Assembly (NCBI RefSeq): GCF_001294575.1
Contig: NZ_CP012676.1
Span: forward strand, 4,190,001-4,254,000
Source: Pseudomonas versuta
GTDB lineage: Bacteria > Pseudomonadota > Gammaproteobacteria > Pseudomonadales > Pseudomonadaceae
DNA: 64,000 nt
Reading direction: 5' to 3'
The position numbers were made by a program, and so were the translations under genes. Below the pieces are notes generated by a model. That model ran no database searches, was not told the origin of the DNA, and saw only the letters and a program-made list of their open reading frames with translations. Below, piece by piece: positions 1 through 9,857 of this stretch. The first letter of the stretch is position 1. The number at the start of each line of letters is the position of its first letter.

Positions 1-609
<609 letters not shown>

Positions 610-610
610 G

Positions 611-1303
611 TTGGCCGCCAAGAAAAAACCTGCACCCAAGCGTGGCGCCAGCCGCTATCAGGCCCCTGCAAAGAAGCCAATCCCGGGCTGGCTATGGATG
701 GCCATTGGCCTCACGGTGGGTGCGTTTATCGTGTTTCTGATGAAACTCGAGCCCGGCAAGGGTGACGACGTAAAACGGGTCAAGCAGGAGCAGCAGAAAG
801 CTGCTCAAGTCGCTGAAGCGAATAAAACGGCGCCTAGCCCTACCCAGCCGGTCAAACCCAAGTACGACTTCTATACCTTGCTGCCCGAGTCTGAAGTGAT
901 CGTGCCGCCGGATGCCGTACCGGAGAAAACCCCGCCTACGCCGCAAACGGCGCCATTGGCACCGGTGACACCTGCCGAAGCGGCAAAAATCGACACCGCC
1001 CGCGCTCAGGCGGCCTTGAGCGGCATTACGCCACCTCCTGCGCCACCCATCGCCAAAGCGGCACCTGTAACCAAATTCTTCCTGCAAGCGGGCTCGTTCC
1101 GCAAACAGGCCGATGCTGAACGGGTTCGCGCGCAAATCATTTTGCTGGGCCAGACCGCCACGGTCGAAGCCGGCACAGTGAAAGATGAAACCTGGTACCG
1201 GGTGCTGGTCGGACCGTTCAGCAACCGCGAGCAATTGACCGTCGCCCAGAAACAGCTGGCGGGTAGCGGCTTCAACAATTTGTTGTTGCAACAACGTCGC
1301 TGA
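611..1303 (+). CDS. SPOR-domain membrane protein (FtsN-like)
   Basis: A 230-residue protein read from a TTG codon one base after the argS stop. It has a basic N-terminus, one membrane segment at about residues 24-44 (WLWMAIGLTVGAFIVF), a proline/alanine-rich periplasmic linker and a C-terminal SPOR domain from about residue 152 (FFLQAGSFRKQADAERVRAQ). SPOR domains bind denuded glycan strands at the septum, so a role in cell division or wall remodelling is likely. The same argS-SPOR-hslV order is known in other pseudomonads. Whether it is a true functional FtsN cannot be decided from sequence. The TTG start is chosen because it directly precedes the AAKKKP basic segment. Confidence 0.88.
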   Translation: MAAKKKPAPKRGASRYQAPAKKPIPGWLWMAIGLTVGAFIVFLMKLEPGKGDDVKRVKQEQQKAAQVAEANKTAPSPTQPVKPKYDFYTLLPESEVIVPPDAVPEKTPPTPQTAPLAPVTPAEAAKIDTARAQAALSGITPPPAPPIAKAAPVTKFFLQAGSFRKQADAERVRAQIILLGQTATVEAGTVKDETWYRVLVGPFSNREQLTVAQKQLAGSGFNNLLLQQRR

Positions 1304-1310
1304 TCAAAGG

Positions 1311-1347
1311 CGGCTCCCACAGAATTTGTAACAATCTGTGGGAGCCG
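1311..1347. repeat. Palindrome CGGCTCCCACAGA / TCTGTGGGAGCCG
   Basis: Two perfect 13-base arms separated by 11 bases lie just after the SPOR gene. The right arm runs into a REP-like core (GGAGCCGGCTTGCCGGCGAT). It could fold as a transcript end between the SPOR gene and the hslV promoter, but there is no T run, so a REP element is the safer call. Confidence 0.7.
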
Positions 1348-1426
1348 GCTTGCCGGCGATGGCAGCACCGCATCATCTAACCCCCCCTCGTATCCGCGCT
1401 CCATTCATCTGCATTCCCTCCCCGCT

Positions 1427-1454
1427 GTTGAAAAACCGCCTACAACCCCCATAT
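1427..1454 (+). promoter_or_regulatory. Sigma-32 heat-shock promoter of hslVU
   Basis: GTTGAAA (1427-1433), a 13-base spacer and CCCCATAT (1447-1454) match the sigma-32 consensus CTTGAAA / CCCCATNT at every position but the first base of the -35 box. It lies about 45 bases before the hslV start and reads towards it, as expected for a heat-shock protease operon. Confidence 0.8.
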
Positions 1455-1499
1455 GTATTTCCATCAGGCATTTTCGCCCCGCTGCGTGGAGACTCTCCC

Positions 1500-2030
1500 T
1501 TGACCACCATCGTTTCAGTACGCCGTCACGGCAAAGTCGTTATGGCTGGCGACGGCCAGGTTTCTCTTGGCAATACCGTGATGAAAGGCAACGCGAAAAA
1601 AGTCCGCCGTCTCTATCACGGCCAGGTTATCGCCGGTTTTGCCGGTGCTACCGCTGATGCATTTACCCTGTTTGAACGCTTTGAAGGCCAGCTGGAAAAA
1701 CACCAGGGCCATCTGGTTCGTGCGGCTGTCGAGTTGGCCAAAGAATGGCGTACCGACCGCTCGCTCAGCCGTCTGGAAGCGATGTTGGCCGTAGCCAACA
1801 AAGACGCATCCTTGATCATCACCGGTAACGGTGACGTGGTTGAGCCAGAAGACGGCTTGATAGCCATGGGCTCCGGCGGTGCATTCGCCCAGGCAGCAGC
1901 CCGCGCCCTGCTGATGAAAACCGATCTGTCGGCCCGCGAAATCGCCGAAACCGCTCTCGGTATCGCCGGTGACATCTGCGTATTCACCAACCACAACATC
2001 ACTATTGAGGAGCAGGACCTCGCTGAATAA
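1500..2030 (+). CDS. hslV: ATP-dependent protease subunit HslV (ClpQ)
   Basis: The 176-residue proteolytic subunit of the HslUV (ClpYQ) complex, the bacterial relative of proteasome beta subunits. The start chosen is TTG at 1500, with GGAG eight bases upstream. It gives [20 protein letters not shown], so that Thr2 becomes the N-terminal nucleophile after Met removal, and the length equals the family norm. The longer frame from 1338 would bury this threonine and is wrong. hslU follows 62 bases downstream and both are read from the sigma-32 promoter upstream. Twelve double rings of HslV degrade misfolded and regulatory proteins fed by HslU. Confidence 0.96.
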   Translation: MTTIVSVRRHGKVVMAGDGQVSLGNTVMKGNAKKVRRLYHGQVIAGFAGATADAFTLFERFEGQLEKHQGHLVRAAVELAKEWRTDRSLSRLEAMLAVANKDASLIITGNGDVVEPEDGLIAMGSGGAFAQAAARALLMKTDLSAREIAETALGIAGDICVFTNHNITIEEQDLAE

Positions 2031-2040
2031 GCCACCTGCC

Positions 2041-2058
2041 GGGCCGGCTTGCCGGCCC
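2041..2058 (+). promoter_or_regulatory. Intergenic hairpin between hslV and hslU
   Basis: GGGCCGG-CTTG-CCGGCCC forms a perfect 7-bp GC stem with a four-base loop in the 62-base gap. It is followed by GTTTGCTGATT rather than a clean U run. It may stabilise the hslV end of the message or reduce read-through into hslU. Confidence 0.55.
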
Positions 2059-2092
2059 GTTTGCTGATTCTGCTAGAGGAACGCCAATTACT

Positions 2093-3427
2093 ATGTCCAT
2101 GACTCCCCGCGAAATCGTCCACGAACTCAATCGCCATATCATCGGCCAGGACGACGCCAAGCGCGCCGTTGCCATCGCCCTGCGTAACCGCTGGCGCCGG
2201 ATGCAGCTTCCAGAAGAGCTGCGCGTTGAAGTGACGCCAAAAAACATTCTGATGATCGGCCCGACCGGCGTCGGTAAAACCGAAATCGCCCGCCGCCTGG
2301 CCAAACTGGCCAACGCGCCGTTCATCAAGGTTGAAGCGACCAAGTTCACCGAAGTGGGCTATGTCGGCCGCGATGTTGAATCGATCATTCGTGATCTGGC
2401 TGACGCGGCGATCAAGCTGTTGCGCGAGCAGGAAATCGTCAAGGTTCGCCATCGTGCCGAAGATGCAGCCGAAGAGCGCATCCTCGACGCCCTGTTGCCG
2501 CCTGCCCGTACCTTTGGTGAAGAAGCGGCCACACCGCAGGACTCCAACACCCGTCAGCTGTTCCGCAAACGCCTGCGTGAAGGCCAGCTGGACGACAAGG
2601 AAATCGAAATCGAAGTCGCAGACATTGCCGGCGTCGATATTTCCGCGCCGCCCGGCATGGAAGAAATGACCAACCAGCTGCAAAGCCTGTTTGCCAACAT
2701 GGGCAAAGGCAAGCGCAAGAACCGCAAGCTCAAAGTCAAAGAAGCACTGAAAATGGTGCGTGACGAAGAAGCCGGCCGCCTGGTCAATGACGAAGAACTC
2801 AAGGCCAAGGCCCTGGAAGCCGTTGAGCAACACGGTATCGTGTTCATCGACGAAATCGACAAGGTTGCCAAGCGTGGCAATGTCGGCGGTGCCGATGTCT
2901 CCCGTGAAGGCGTGCAACGTGACCTGCTGCCGCTGATCGAAGGCTGCACCGTGAACACCAAACTGGGCATGGTCAAAACTGACCACATCCTGTTTATCGC
3001 TTCGGGGGCATTCCATCTGAGCAAGCCAAGCGATCTGGTGCCGGAGCTGCAAGGCCGCCTGCCGATCCGGGTCGAACTCAAGGCGCTGACGCCGGAAGAC
3101 TTCGAGCGCATTCTCAGCGAACCGCACGCGTCCCTGACCGAGCAATATCGCGAACTGCTGAAAACCGAAGGCCTGAACATCGAGTTCCTGCCCGAAGGCA
3201 TCAAGCGTCTGGCCGAAATTGCCTGGCAGGTAAACGAAAAAACCGAAAACATCGGTGCTCGCCGCCTGCACACATTGCTTGAGCGTTTGCTTGAAGAGGT
3301 GTCTTTCAGCGCCGGTGATATCGCCAGCGCACAAAAAGACGAGCCGATCCGCATTGACGCTGAATACGTGAACAGCCACCTGGGCGAACTGGCCGAGAAC
3401 GAAGACCTCTCGCGCTATATTTTGTAA
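2093..3427 (+). CDS. hslU: ATP-dependent protease ATPase subunit HslU (ClpY)
   Basis: A 444-residue AAA+ unfoldase that caps HslV and feeds substrates into it. Visible motifs are Walker [14 protein letters not shown] near residue 60, Walker [13 protein letters not shown] near residue 256, the family-specific intermediate (I) domain between them, and a sensor-2 region [20 protein letters not shown]. The C-terminus EDLSRYIL is the tail that inserts into HslV. Length and motifs are normal. It is the second gene of the heat-shock operon. Confidence 0.97.
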   Translation: MSMTPREIVHELNRHIIGQDDAKRAVAIALRNRWRRMQLPEELRVEVTPKNILMIGPTGVGKTEIARRLAKLANAPFIKVEATKFTEVGYVGRDVESIIRDLADAAIKLLREQEIVKVRHRAEDAAEERILDALLPPARTFGEEAATPQDSNTRQLFRKRLREGQLDDKEIEIEVADIAGVDISAPPGMEEMTNQLQSLFANMGKGKRKNRKLKVKEALKMVRDEEAGRLVNDEELKAKALEAVEQHGIVFIDEIDKVAKRGNVGGADVSREGVQRDLLPLIEGCTVNTKLGMVKTDHILFIASGAFHLSKPSDLVPELQGRLPIRVELKALTPEDFERILSEPHASLTEQYRELLKTEGLNIEFLPEGIKRLAEIAWQVNEKTENIGARRLHTLLERLLEEVSFSAGDIASAQKDEPIRIDAEYVNSHLGELAENEDLSRYIL

Positions 3428-3440
3428 GCCCTCACCAAAC

Positions 3441-3544
3441 CTGTAGCCGCTGTCAAAGGCTGCGATAAGGCCAAAAGCCTGCTGCGATCCCCCGGATCCA
3501 GCGCCAACCCGGTTGGCAATCGCAACCTGTGGCCGCGGCTACAG
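3441..3544. repeat. Long palindromic element, CTGTAGCCGC ... GCGGCTACAG
   Basis: The ends are perfect 10-base inverted copies, and the inside carries GGCTGCGAT-type repeats. The same GTAG..CTAC-bounded design with an inner GGCTGCGA occurs at 11370-11472 and 61247-61337. It sits between hslU and the DUF971 gene. Confidence 0.7.
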
Positions 3545-3574
3545 CGTGTGTGATGACAAAAAGGTTTTGTCCCA

Positions 3575-3964
3575 ATGAGCCCTACTCCAGCGCCAATCCC
3601 CAACGCCATCAACCTGCACAAAGCCTCTAAAACCCTCACGCTCAAATACCCCTCCGGCGAGCAATACCACCTGCCTGCTGAGTTTCTGCGCGTGCACTCG
3701 CCCTCCGCCGAAGTCCAGGGCCACGGCAATCGGATTCTGCAAGTCGGGAAAATCAACGTAGGCCTGAGCAAGATAGAACCCGCGGGCCAATATGCGTTGA
3801 AAATAACCTTCGATGACGGTCACGACAGCGGCCTGTTTACCTGGGAGTACCTCTACCAGCTCGGAGCGCGCCAAGAGGCGTTGTGGGCTGATTATCTGCA
3901 AGAACTGAAAAAAGCCGGCAAGTCCCGCGACCCTTCGGAATCCATCGTCAAGCTGATGCTTTAA
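3575..3964 (+). CDS. DUF971 (GBBH-like N-terminal domain) protein
   Basis: A 129-residue protein of the DUF971 / gamma-butyrobetaine hydroxylase-like N-terminal family. It shows the family core LHKASKTLTLKYPSGEQYHL, EFLRVHSPSAEVQG and YALKITFDDGHDSGLFTWEYL. Its molecular role is not established. In Mrp/ApbC-like proteins the domain is linked to Fe-S cluster biology, but that is only an analogy here. In PHA-producing pseudomonads this gene sits directly before phaC1. Here it is followed after 71 bases by the 3' end of phaF on the other strand. Confidence 0.85.
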   Translation: MSPTPAPIPNAINLHKASKTLTLKYPSGEQYHLPAEFLRVHSPSAEVQGHGNRILQVGKINVGLSKIEPAGQYALKITFDDGHDSGLFTWEYLYQLGARQEALWADYLQELKKAGKSRDPSESIVKLML

Positions 3965-3978
3965 CGCCCATCCCGAAT

Positions 3979-4015
3979 GGCTTGCCAGCGATAGTGTCTG
4001 CATCGCGGGCAAGCC
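3979..4015. terminator. Bidirectional hairpin between DUF971 and phaF
   Basis: GGCTTGCC-AGCGAT and ATCGCG-GGCAAGCC form an imperfect inverted repeat in the 71-base gap between two convergent genes. It is a REP-like core and could end both transcripts. It also marks the point where phaC1-phaZ-phaC2-phaD would be expected. Confidence 0.55.
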
Positions 4016-4035
4016 TCTTCTGAAGTTGCTATGGG

Positions 4036-4782
4036 CTAAACCGTAGCTTCAGGTTTTGCCTCAGGAGCAGTGACCGGCGGTTTAGCGGCGGCCGGCTTTT
4101 TAGCTGCAACCGGTTTTTTTGCCGAAGGCTTGGCTGCTACAGATTTGGCAGCGGCAGGTTTTGCTGCAGGCTTGCTCGCAGCAGTTGCAGGCTTGGCGGC
4201 GGGTTTAACTGCGGGTTTGGTCGCAGGTTTGGCTGTTGTCCTGGCGGCGGGTTTGGCCACTGCTTTAACAGCTGGCTTGGCCGCTGCGGTTTTTGCCACG
4301 GGCTTGGCAGCCGCTTTGGCAGGCGCCGGCTTGCTGGCAGCCGAAGGCTTGGTTGCAGCCACTTTGGCTGCCGCAGCGGTGAGCTTCTCAATATGTTTGG
4401 TCAGGGTCTCGACCTTGGTGTGCAACGCTTTGACCTCTTCACGGCTGGGAACACCCAAACGTGAAATCGCATTGTTCAGACGCTTATCGAACGCCTCTTC
4501 GAACTCGCTCCACTTGCCCAGAGCCAGGTCTTTGACATCCTCGACCCGGGTACGGGCAGATGAGGTGGTTGATTTAGCGCCGTCGGCCAGTTTAGCGACC
4601 GCTGCCTTGGACAATTTCTCGGCCTTTTCCCCATCTTTGACTAACGTATCAAACAGCTTGCTACCGTCGGTATCGATCTTTGAGTACACACCCAAACCTG
4701 CCAGCCAGATTTTGCGTGAGTACTCCTCAACCTTGCCTACCCATGAATTGCTTTCTTTGGCAGTCGGTTTTTTAGCAGCCAT
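4036..4782 (-). CDS. phaF: PhaF, histone-like phasin
   Basis: A 248-residue protein in two parts. Residues 1 to about 130 are a phasin domain (SNSWVGKVEEYSRKIWLAGLG, then a coiled coil ending EVKALHTKVETLTKHIEKL). The rest is a long Lys/Ala/Pro tail of AAKP-type repeats resembling histone H1. In P. putida such a PhaF coats PHA granules through its N-terminus and binds DNA through its tail, helping granule partition. The start at 4782 is chosen for the GAGGGGAA ribosome site and because it gives MAAKKPTAKES. Upstream in-frame codons lack a site. The usual partner phaI is absent, as are the PHA synthase genes. Confidence 0.92.
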   Translation of the reverse strand: MAAKKPTAKESNSWVGKVEEYSRKIWLAGLGVYSKIDTDGSKLFDTLVKDGEKAEKLSKAAVAKLADGAKSTTSSARTRVEDVKDLALGKWSEFEEAFDKRLNNAISRLGVPSREEVKALHTKVETLTKHIEKLTAAAAKVAATKPSAASKPAPAKAAAKPVAKTAAAKPAVKAVAKPAARTTAKPATKPAVKPAAKPATAASKPAAKPAAAKSVAAKPSAKKPVAAKKPAAAKPPVTAPEAKPEATV

Positions 4783-4930
4783 CGTGTTCCCCTCAATGTT
4801 AAGTCGCGACGTCAGTGAGCAAGATCGTCGAATCATCAAGATGAACATAGTGCTCACCTGCATCAGGTTTAGACGCTAAGTGGCCTCGCTGCCAGTCAGA
4901 AGCCAATCAGGGTTGGCCAGCGCTGCTATT

Positions 4931-5206
4931 TCATGACAAAGCCTTGTCCAGGGAACGCTCGATTTCCGATTGAATCATGCCGCTCATCGCAGACATCAAC
5001 ATGCCCAGTTCAACATCGACCCTGATGGTTTTGTCGCTGATGGCCAGGGTGCCGTTCACTCCCGAACGCTTGAGTTTTACCGTGTCTCCCGACCAGTCGG
5101 GTGTCAGGCCATACTGCCCCGCCAGCTTGGCAACCAGGGGTTGAGCTTTTTCACGTGCTGCTTCCAGGCCCAGGGTATGGGTCCGTTCAACGCTGATACG
5201 AGCCAT
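4931..5206 (-). CDS. Polyhydroxyalkanoic acid system family protein
   Basis: A 91-residue protein beginning MARISVERTHTLGLEAAREK. It resembles the small family annotated 'polyhydroxyalkanoic acid system protein' (PHA granule region). It has an N-terminal SRPBCC-like strand-helix pattern and a C-terminal helix (MLMSAMSGMIQSEIERSLDKAL). The function is unknown. In other pseudomonads it stands between phaI and ubiE. The start at 5206 follows an AGTGAACC stretch with a weak ribosome site. The longer frame from 5296 overlaps the divergent ubiE promoter region and is unlikely. Confidence 0.8.
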   Translation of the reverse strand: MARISVERTHTLGLEAAREKAQPLVAKLAGQYGLTPDWSGDTVKLKRSGVNGTLAISDKTIRVDVELGMLMSAMSGMIQSEIERSLDKALS

Positions 5207-5316
5207 TGGTTCACTCCGAGTAAATAAGGCCGACACTATACTTACCTTCAGCCTCGCCAAGACAAAGCCGGCCACCGGGATTAGAATGTCCAGCATTCTC
5301 TTTTGGTGACAGCGAT

Positions 5317-6087
5317 ATGACTGATCAGCGCAAAGGCAGCGATGCCGAACCCACCACTCACTTCGGCTTCAAAAATGTTCCGGAAAGCCAGAAGGCGGAA
5401 AAAGTCGCCGAGGTTTTTCACTCTGTAGCCGCTAAATATGACTTGATGAACGACGTCCTCTCAGGCGGCATGCACCGTCTGTGGAAGCGTTTCACCATCG
5501 AACTGTCCGGCGTACGCCCGGGCAACAAGGTGCTGGACATCGCAGGCGGCACCGGTGACCTGGCCCGCAAGTTTTCCCATCTGGTCGGCCCTACCGGCCA
5601 GGTCGTGCTGGCTGATATCAACGCCTCCATGCTCAAGGTCGGCCGTGACCGCCTGCTGGACAAAGGTGTTGCCGGCAATATCGAGTTTGTTCAGGCCGAC
5701 GCTGAAAAGCTGCCGTTCCCGGACAACCACTTCGATTGCGTAACCATCGCCTTCGGCCTGCGCAACGTGACCCACAAGGAAGACGCATTGCGCTCCATGC
5801 TGCGGGTACTCAAGCCGGGCGGACGCCTGTTGGTGCTGGAGTTCTCCAAACCGACCAACCCCTTGATGTCCAAGGTTTACGATGCTTATTCGTTCGCCTT
5901 CATGCCGATGGTTGGCAAGCTGATCCTCAATGACCCGGAGAGCTATCGCTACCTGGCCGAGTCAATCCGCATGCACCCGAACCAGGAGACGCTGAAGTCG
6001 ATGATGGTCGAGGCCGGGTTTGACCGGGTGACCTATCACAACATGACTTCAGGCATCGTCGCGCTGCACCGCGGCATCAAGCCCTGA
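5317..6087 (+). CDS. ubiE: Ubiquinone/menaquinone C-methyltransferase UbiE
   Basis: A 256-residue SAM-dependent methyltransferase that methylates the C-2 position of the benzoquinol ring during ubiquinone synthesis. The SAM motif I is [15 protein letters not shown] near residue 73. The family signatures [18 protein letters not shown] and [22 protein letters not shown] are both present. The stop overlaps the ubiJ start by one base, and ubiJ overlaps ubiB, so the three form one translationally coupled unit. The length is normal. Confidence 0.97.
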   Translation: MTDQRKGSDAEPTTHFGFKNVPESQKAEKVAEVFHSVAAKYDLMNDVLSGGMHRLWKRFTIELSGVRPGNKVLDIAGGTGDLARKFSHLVGPTGQVVLADINASMLKVGRDRLLDKGVAGNIEFVQADAEKLPFPDNHFDCVTIAFGLRNVTHKEDALRSMLRVLKPGGRLLVLEFSKPTNPLMSKVYDAYSFAFMPMVGKLILNDPESYRYLAESIRMHPNQETLKSMMVEAGFDRVTYHNMTSGIVALHRGIKP

Positions 6088-6710
6088 TGTTATTGCGCGG
6101 CCTTCTCGCCAGCGTTGAAAACGGCGTCAATCGTATTTTACGGTTGGACAGTACAGCCATGGCGCGCCTGCAGCCTTTGACCGGCAAAGTCATTGCCGTC
6201 GAATGCGCGGCTCCGCCATTGCAGCTGTTTATCCTGCCCAGCGATGAAGGCCTGCTGCTGGCTACCCAATGGGCAGCCGATGCCGATTGCACCCTGCGTG
6301 CACCCGCATCCAGCTTGTTGCGCCTGGTCCTGAGCAAAGACAAAACCGCCGTGCTGCACAGCCCTGAAGTAGATCTTGAGGGCGACAGCCATGCATTGAT
6401 GGCGCTCGCCCAGGTGCTGCAGGACCTGGAGCTGGACTGGGAGTACGAACTCTCGCGCTGGCTCGGGCCGGTCGCCACGGCACTGGTTGGTGGTCACCTG
6501 CGCAGCCGCGCCAACTGGTATCAGCAAGGGTTCGCCAGCCTGAATCAGAATCTGGCCGAATACCTCAGCGAAGAAGCCCGCACCTTGGTCGGACAACGTG
6601 AAGCGCAAGCGCGTTTTGACGAACTCGACCAACTCAAACTCGACCTGGACCGCCTTGAGGCGCGCTTTGAGCGCCTTGGCCGATCCCTCAATTCCAGCGA
6701 TAACGCATGA
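6087..6710 (+). CDS. ubiJ: Ubiquinone biosynthesis accessory factor UbiJ (SCP2 domain)
   Basis: A 207-residue cytosolic protein with an SCP2-like lipid-binding domain in the first ~120 residues ([21 protein letters not shown]) and a C-terminal coiled coil ([21 protein letters not shown]). In E. coli UbiJ binds ubiquinone intermediates inside the soluble Ubi complex with UbiK. Its place between ubiE and ubiB is the conserved gammaproteobacterial order. The ATG overlaps the ubiE stop by one base, and its own stop overlaps the ubiB ATG. Confidence 0.93.
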   Translation: MLLRGLLASVENGVNRILRLDSTAMARLQPLTGKVIAVECAAPPLQLFILPSDEGLLLATQWAADADCTLRAPASSLLRLVLSKDKTAVLHSPEVDLEGDSHALMALAQVLQDLELDWEYELSRWLGPVATALVGGHLRSRANWYQQGFASLNQNLAEYLSEEARTLVGQREAQARFDELDQLKLDLDRLEARFERLGRSLNSSDNA

Positions 6711-8311
6711 AGCTGCTTGCCATACGCCGTTTGTTTCGCATCCAGCGCGTCGTCATTCGCTACCGCCTTGATGACTTGCTGTTCGCCCTGCCCTTGCCGT
6801 GGTGGATGCTCTCGCTGCGCTATGCGCTGCCGTGGCGCTGGTTCCCGCGCAAGAAGCTGGAACTGAGCCGCGGCGCTGCACTGCGCCTGGCGCTGCAGGA
6901 TCTGGGACCGATCTTTATCAAGTTCGGGCAAATCCTCTCGACCCGTCGCGACTTGCTGCCCGAAGACATCGCCGACGAACTGATGCTGTTGCAGGACCGC
7001 GTACCTCCGTTCGACCCCCAAGTGGCGGTCAAACTGATCGAAGAGCAACTCGGCGCCACAATCAGCGAAGTGTTCAGCCGTTTTGACATCGAGCCGCTGG
7101 CCTCGGCCTCGGTGGCCCAGGTTCACTCGGCCAAGCTCAAAACCGGCGAAGAAGTTGTGGTCAAGGTCGTACGCCCGGGCCTCAAGCCAATCATTGGTTC
7201 AGACCTGGCGTGGCTGTTCATTCTGGCCAGGGTTGCCGAACGCCTGAGCGCCGACGCCCGGTTGCTGCATCCGGTGGACGTGGTCAGTGACTACGAAAAG
7301 ACCATTTACGACGAACTCGACCTGTTGCGTGAAGCGGCCAACGCCAGCCAGCTCAAACGTAACTTCGAAGGCTCGCCGATGCTCTACGTGCCGCAGATTT
7401 ACTGGGACTGGTGCCGCCCCAAAGTCCTGGTGATGGAGCGCATCTACGGGGTTCAGGTCACAGACCTCAAAACCCTGGCCGACCAGCGCACCGACATGAA
7501 GATGCTGGCCGAACGCGGAGTCGAGATTTTCTTCACCCAGGTATTTCGTGACAGTTTCTTTCACGCCGACATGCACCCCGGCAACATTTTCGTCAGCACT
7601 GTCAGCCCGTGGAGCCCGCAATACATCGCTATCGACTGCGGCATCGTCGGCAGCCTGACGCCCGAGGACCAGGACTACCTGGCGCGCAACCTGTTTGCCT
7701 TCTTCAAGCGTGATTACCGCCGGGTGGCGCAGTTGCACATTGATTCGGGCTGGGTACCGGCACACACCAAACTCAACGAGTTTGAAGCCGCGATCCGTAC
7801 CGTATGCGAGCCGATCTTTGAAAAACCGCTTAAAGAAATTTCCTTTGGCCAGGTGCTGATGCGCCTGTTCCAGACCGCCCGGCGCTTCAATATGGAAGTC
7901 CAGCCGCAGCTGGTGCTATTGCAAAAAACCCTGCTCAACATTGAAGGCCTGGGACGTCAGCTGTACCCCGACCTCGACCTGTGGAGCACCGCGCAGCCGT
8001 TCCTCGAGCGCTGGATGCGTGAACGCGTGAGCCCCAAAACCTTGCTGCGCAACCTGCACAGCCAGGTCGAGCAGATCCCGCATCTGGCCGGCATGACCCG
8101 GGACTTGCTGGAGCGCATGTCGCAACCCCATGCCAAAAACCAACGCCTGGTGATCAGCGAACCACGGGACAGCTGGTTCCTGCGTCTGCTCGGTGCCGGG
8201 CATCTGGCCGCAGGGGCCCTGCTGGCCAGTGTCGGGCCGCTGCACACCCTGAGCTACTGGCCGGCCGGGATCCTGCTGGCCGTGGGCCTGTATCTGATCG
8301 TGCGCCGATAA
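6707..8311 (+). CDS. ubiB: UbiB, ABC1/ADCK-type ATPase for ubiquinone synthesis
   Basis: A 534-residue atypical kinase-fold protein needed for ubiquinone synthesis. The diagnostic KxGQ motif (KFGQ) lies near residues 72-75, the alanine-rich loop (ASASVAQVH) near 132-140 and the catalytic [10 protein letters not shown] further on. A C-terminal hydrophobic hairpin ([19 protein letters not shown] and [15 protein letters not shown]) anchors it to the inner membrane. It begins within an ATGA overlap with ubiJ. A hairpin follows directly after the stop. Confidence 0.96.
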   Translation: MKLLAIRRLFRIQRVVIRYRLDDLLFALPLPWWMLSLRYALPWRWFPRKKLELSRGAALRLALQDLGPIFIKFGQILSTRRDLLPEDIADELMLLQDRVPPFDPQVAVKLIEEQLGATISEVFSRFDIEPLASASVAQVHSAKLKTGEEVVVKVVRPGLKPIIGSDLAWLFILARVAERLSADARLLHPVDVVSDYEKTIYDELDLLREAANASQLKRNFEGSPMLYVPQIYWDWCRPKVLVMERIYGVQVTDLKTLADQRTDMKMLAERGVEIFFTQVFRDSFFHADMHPGNIFVSTVSPWSPQYIAIDCGIVGSLTPEDQDYLARNLFAFFKRDYRRVAQLHIDSGWVPAHTKLNEFEAAIRTVCEPIFEKPLKEISFGQVLMRLFQTARRFNMEVQPQLVLLQKTLLNIEGLGRQLYPDLDLWSTAQPFLERWMRERVSPKTLLRNLHSQVEQIPHLAGMTRDLLERMSQPHAKNQRLVISEPRDSWFLRLLGAGHLAAGALLASVGPLHTLSYWPAGILLAVGLYLIVRR

Positions 8312-8312
8312 T

Positions 8313-8338
8313 CTGCAGGAGCAAGCTCTCTCCTGCAG
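8313..8338 (+). terminator. Hairpin after ubiB
   Basis: CTGCAGGAG-CAAGCTCT-CTCCTGCAG has perfect 9-base arms, starting one base after the ubiB stop. There is no U tract, so it may be a REP-derived transcript end or a stabiliser between ubiB and hisI. Confidence 0.55.
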
Positions 8339-8400
8339 GAGTTCTGGCCACTATCTGGCGAGGCTGGCAAACTGTTAAATCGCTACGCGCGGAGTCGAAC

Positions 8401-8802
8401 ATGAACAACTGGCTGGACGAAATCAAATGGGACAGCGACGGCCTGGTGCCGGCGATTGCCCAGGACCATAAAACCGGGCGCGTCTTGATGATGGCCTGGA
8501 TGAACCGCGAAGCCCTGAGCCTGACCGCCGCCGAAAACCGTGCCATTTACTGGTCACGTTCGCGTGGCAAATTGTGGCGCAAGGGTGAAGAATCAGGCCA
8601 CGTGCAAAAACTGCATGAAATGCGCCTGGACTGTGATGCTGACGTCATCATTTTGACCGTTGAGCAAATCGGTGATATCGCCTGCCATACAGGCCGTCAG
8701 AGCTGCTTCTATCGCGTGTACGAAAACGCCGGTTGGAAGACCGTCGATCCGGTGCTTAAAGACCCGCACGCCATCTATCACGCAGGACACTCCCATGACT
8801 GA
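8401..8802 (+). CDS. hisI: Phosphoribosyl-AMP cyclohydrolase
   Basis: A 133-residue enzyme that opens the adenine ring of phosphoribosyl-AMP, the third step of histidine synthesis. The family pattern is complete: [31 protein letters not shown] and the metal-binding [10 protein letters not shown] with [13 protein letters not shown] lies before the ATG. Unlike enterobacteria, cyclohydrolase and pyrophosphohydrolase are separate genes here, with hisE overlapping its last eight bases. Confidence 0.96.
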   Translation: MNNWLDEIKWDSDGLVPAIAQDHKTGRVLMMAWMNREALSLTAAENRAIYWSRSRGKLWRKGEESGHVQKLHEMRLDCDADVIILTVEQIGDIACHTGRQSCFYRVYENAGWKTVDPVLKDPHAIYHAGHSHD

Positions 8803-9127
8803 CACATTGAGCCGCGTTGCCCGGGTACTCGAAGAGCGCAAAGGCGCCTCGCCGGACAGTTCGTATGTCGCCAGCCTGTACCACAAGGGTTTGAACAAGA
8901 TTCTGGAGAAGGTCGGCGAAGAGTCGGTTGAAACCATCATCGCAGCCAAGGATGCGGCCATCAGCGGGGATTGCAGCGATGTGATCTACGAAACCGCCGA
9001 TTTATGGTTCCACAGCATGATCATGCTTGCCCAGCTGGGTCAGCATCCTCAGGCCGTACTGGATGAGCTGGAGCGCCGCATCGGCACCTCCGGCCACGTG
9101 GAAAAAGCCTCGCGGCCATCCGCTTAA
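8795..9127 (+). CDS. hisE: Phosphoribosyl-ATP pyrophosphohydrolase
   Basis: A 110-residue MazG-fold enzyme that removes pyrophosphate from phosphoribosyl-ATP, the second step of histidine synthesis. The helical metal-binding pattern [15 protein letters not shown] and [13 protein letters not shown] is clear. The start is ATG 8795, overlapping hisI by eight bases. The longer frame from 8660 is the hisI shadow. Next comes tatA after 23 bases, a linkage common in pseudomonads. Confidence 0.95.
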   Translation: MTDTLSRVARVLEERKGASPDSSYVASLYHKGLNKILEKVGEESVETIIAAKDAAISGDCSDVIYETADLWFHSMIMLAQLGQHPQAVLDELERRIGTSGHVEKASRPSA

Positions 9128-9150
9128 ACTTATTTAGCAAGGAATTCATC

Positions 9151-9429
9151 ATGGGCATTTTTGACTGGAAACACTGGATCGTCATTCTGGTAGTCGTGGT
9201 CCTGGTCTTCGGCACCAAAAAACTGAAAAACCTGGGTACTGACGTGGGCGAATCGATCAAGGGCTTTCGCAAAGCCATGAACGACGACGAGAAGCCTGCC
9301 GAGCCGGTAGTGCCGCCTGCACAGCCAACGGCCGCCCCGCAGCCACACACCACTTCGACCCTGAACGAGCCGCACACTATTGACGTGCAGGCGCAAAAAG
9401 TCGAAGAGCCGACCCGCAAAGACGTGTGA
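9151..9429 (+). CDS. tatA: Twin-arginine translocase subunit TatA
   Basis: A 92-residue protein with an N-terminal membrane helix ([14 protein letters not shown]), then the [10 protein letters not shown] amphipathic helix typical of TatA, and an acidic/proline-rich tail. TatA oligomers make the passage for folded proteins with RR signal peptides. AAGGA stands nine bases before the ATG. It is the first gene of tatABC, and tatB starts ten bases after its stop. Confidence 0.95.
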   Translation: MGIFDWKHWIVILVVVVLVFGTKKLKNLGTDVGESIKGFRKAMNDDEKPAEPVVPPAQPTAAPQPHTTSTLNEPHTIDVQAQKVEEPTRKDV

Positions 9430-9439
9430 GCCAAAAATA

Positions 9440-9853
9440 ATGTTCGGTATCAGCTTCAGTGAACTGCTGCTCGTTGGCCTAGTGGCCCTGTTGGTGCTCG
9501 GCCCCGAGCGCCTGCCGGGGGCAGCACGCACGGCGGGCCTGTGGATCGGCCGCTTGAAACGCAGCTTCAATGCGATCAAACAGGAAGTTGAGCGTGAAAT
9601 CGGCGCCGACGAAATTCGTCGGCAACTGCATAACGAGCACATCCTGTCGATGGAAGAAGAGGCCAAGAAAATTCTGGCCCCGCTTCAACCGCCGGCACCT
9701 GCTGTGCCGACCGAGCCTCTAGCAACGCCTGAGCAACCGGTGCCTGCAGAGCCGCCGGGCCCTGCTCCGATCAACCTGAGCAAGACCGGGTCCGAGCCTG
9801 CGCACCAAACGCCAGCGCCTCACGACTCAACCCTGCCACCGCGAGCCCCCTAA
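9440..9853 (+). CDS. tatB: Twin-arginine translocase subunit TatB
   Basis: A 137-residue receptor subunit that binds Tat substrates with TatC. It begins [21 protein letters not shown], with the TatB-specific Glu in the first helix and the [10 protein letters not shown] turn. An amphipathic helix and a proline-rich tail follow. The start at ATG 9440 is fixed by this family N-terminus. The frame open from 9380 overlaps tatA and has no TatB features before the methionine. Confidence 0.95.
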   Translation: MFGISFSELLLVGLVALLVLGPERLPGAARTAGLWIGRLKRSFNAIKQEVEREIGADEIRRQLHNEHILSMEEEAKKILAPLQPPAPAVPTEPLATPEQPVPAEPPGPAPINLSKTGSEPAHQTPAPHDSTLPPRAP

Positions 9854-9857
9854 GCGC

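Noticed and set aside
1616..3379. 587-codon open frame on the minus strand across hslV and hslU
   Set aside because: It lies wholly opposite two conserved genes, crosses their boundary, has no ribosome site and no recognisable domain. It is the usual antisense shadow of GC-rich coding DNA.
4070..4879. 269-codon plus-strand frame opposite phaF
   Set aside because: Its Ala/Gly/Leu repeats are the reverse reading of the AAKP-type tail of PhaF.
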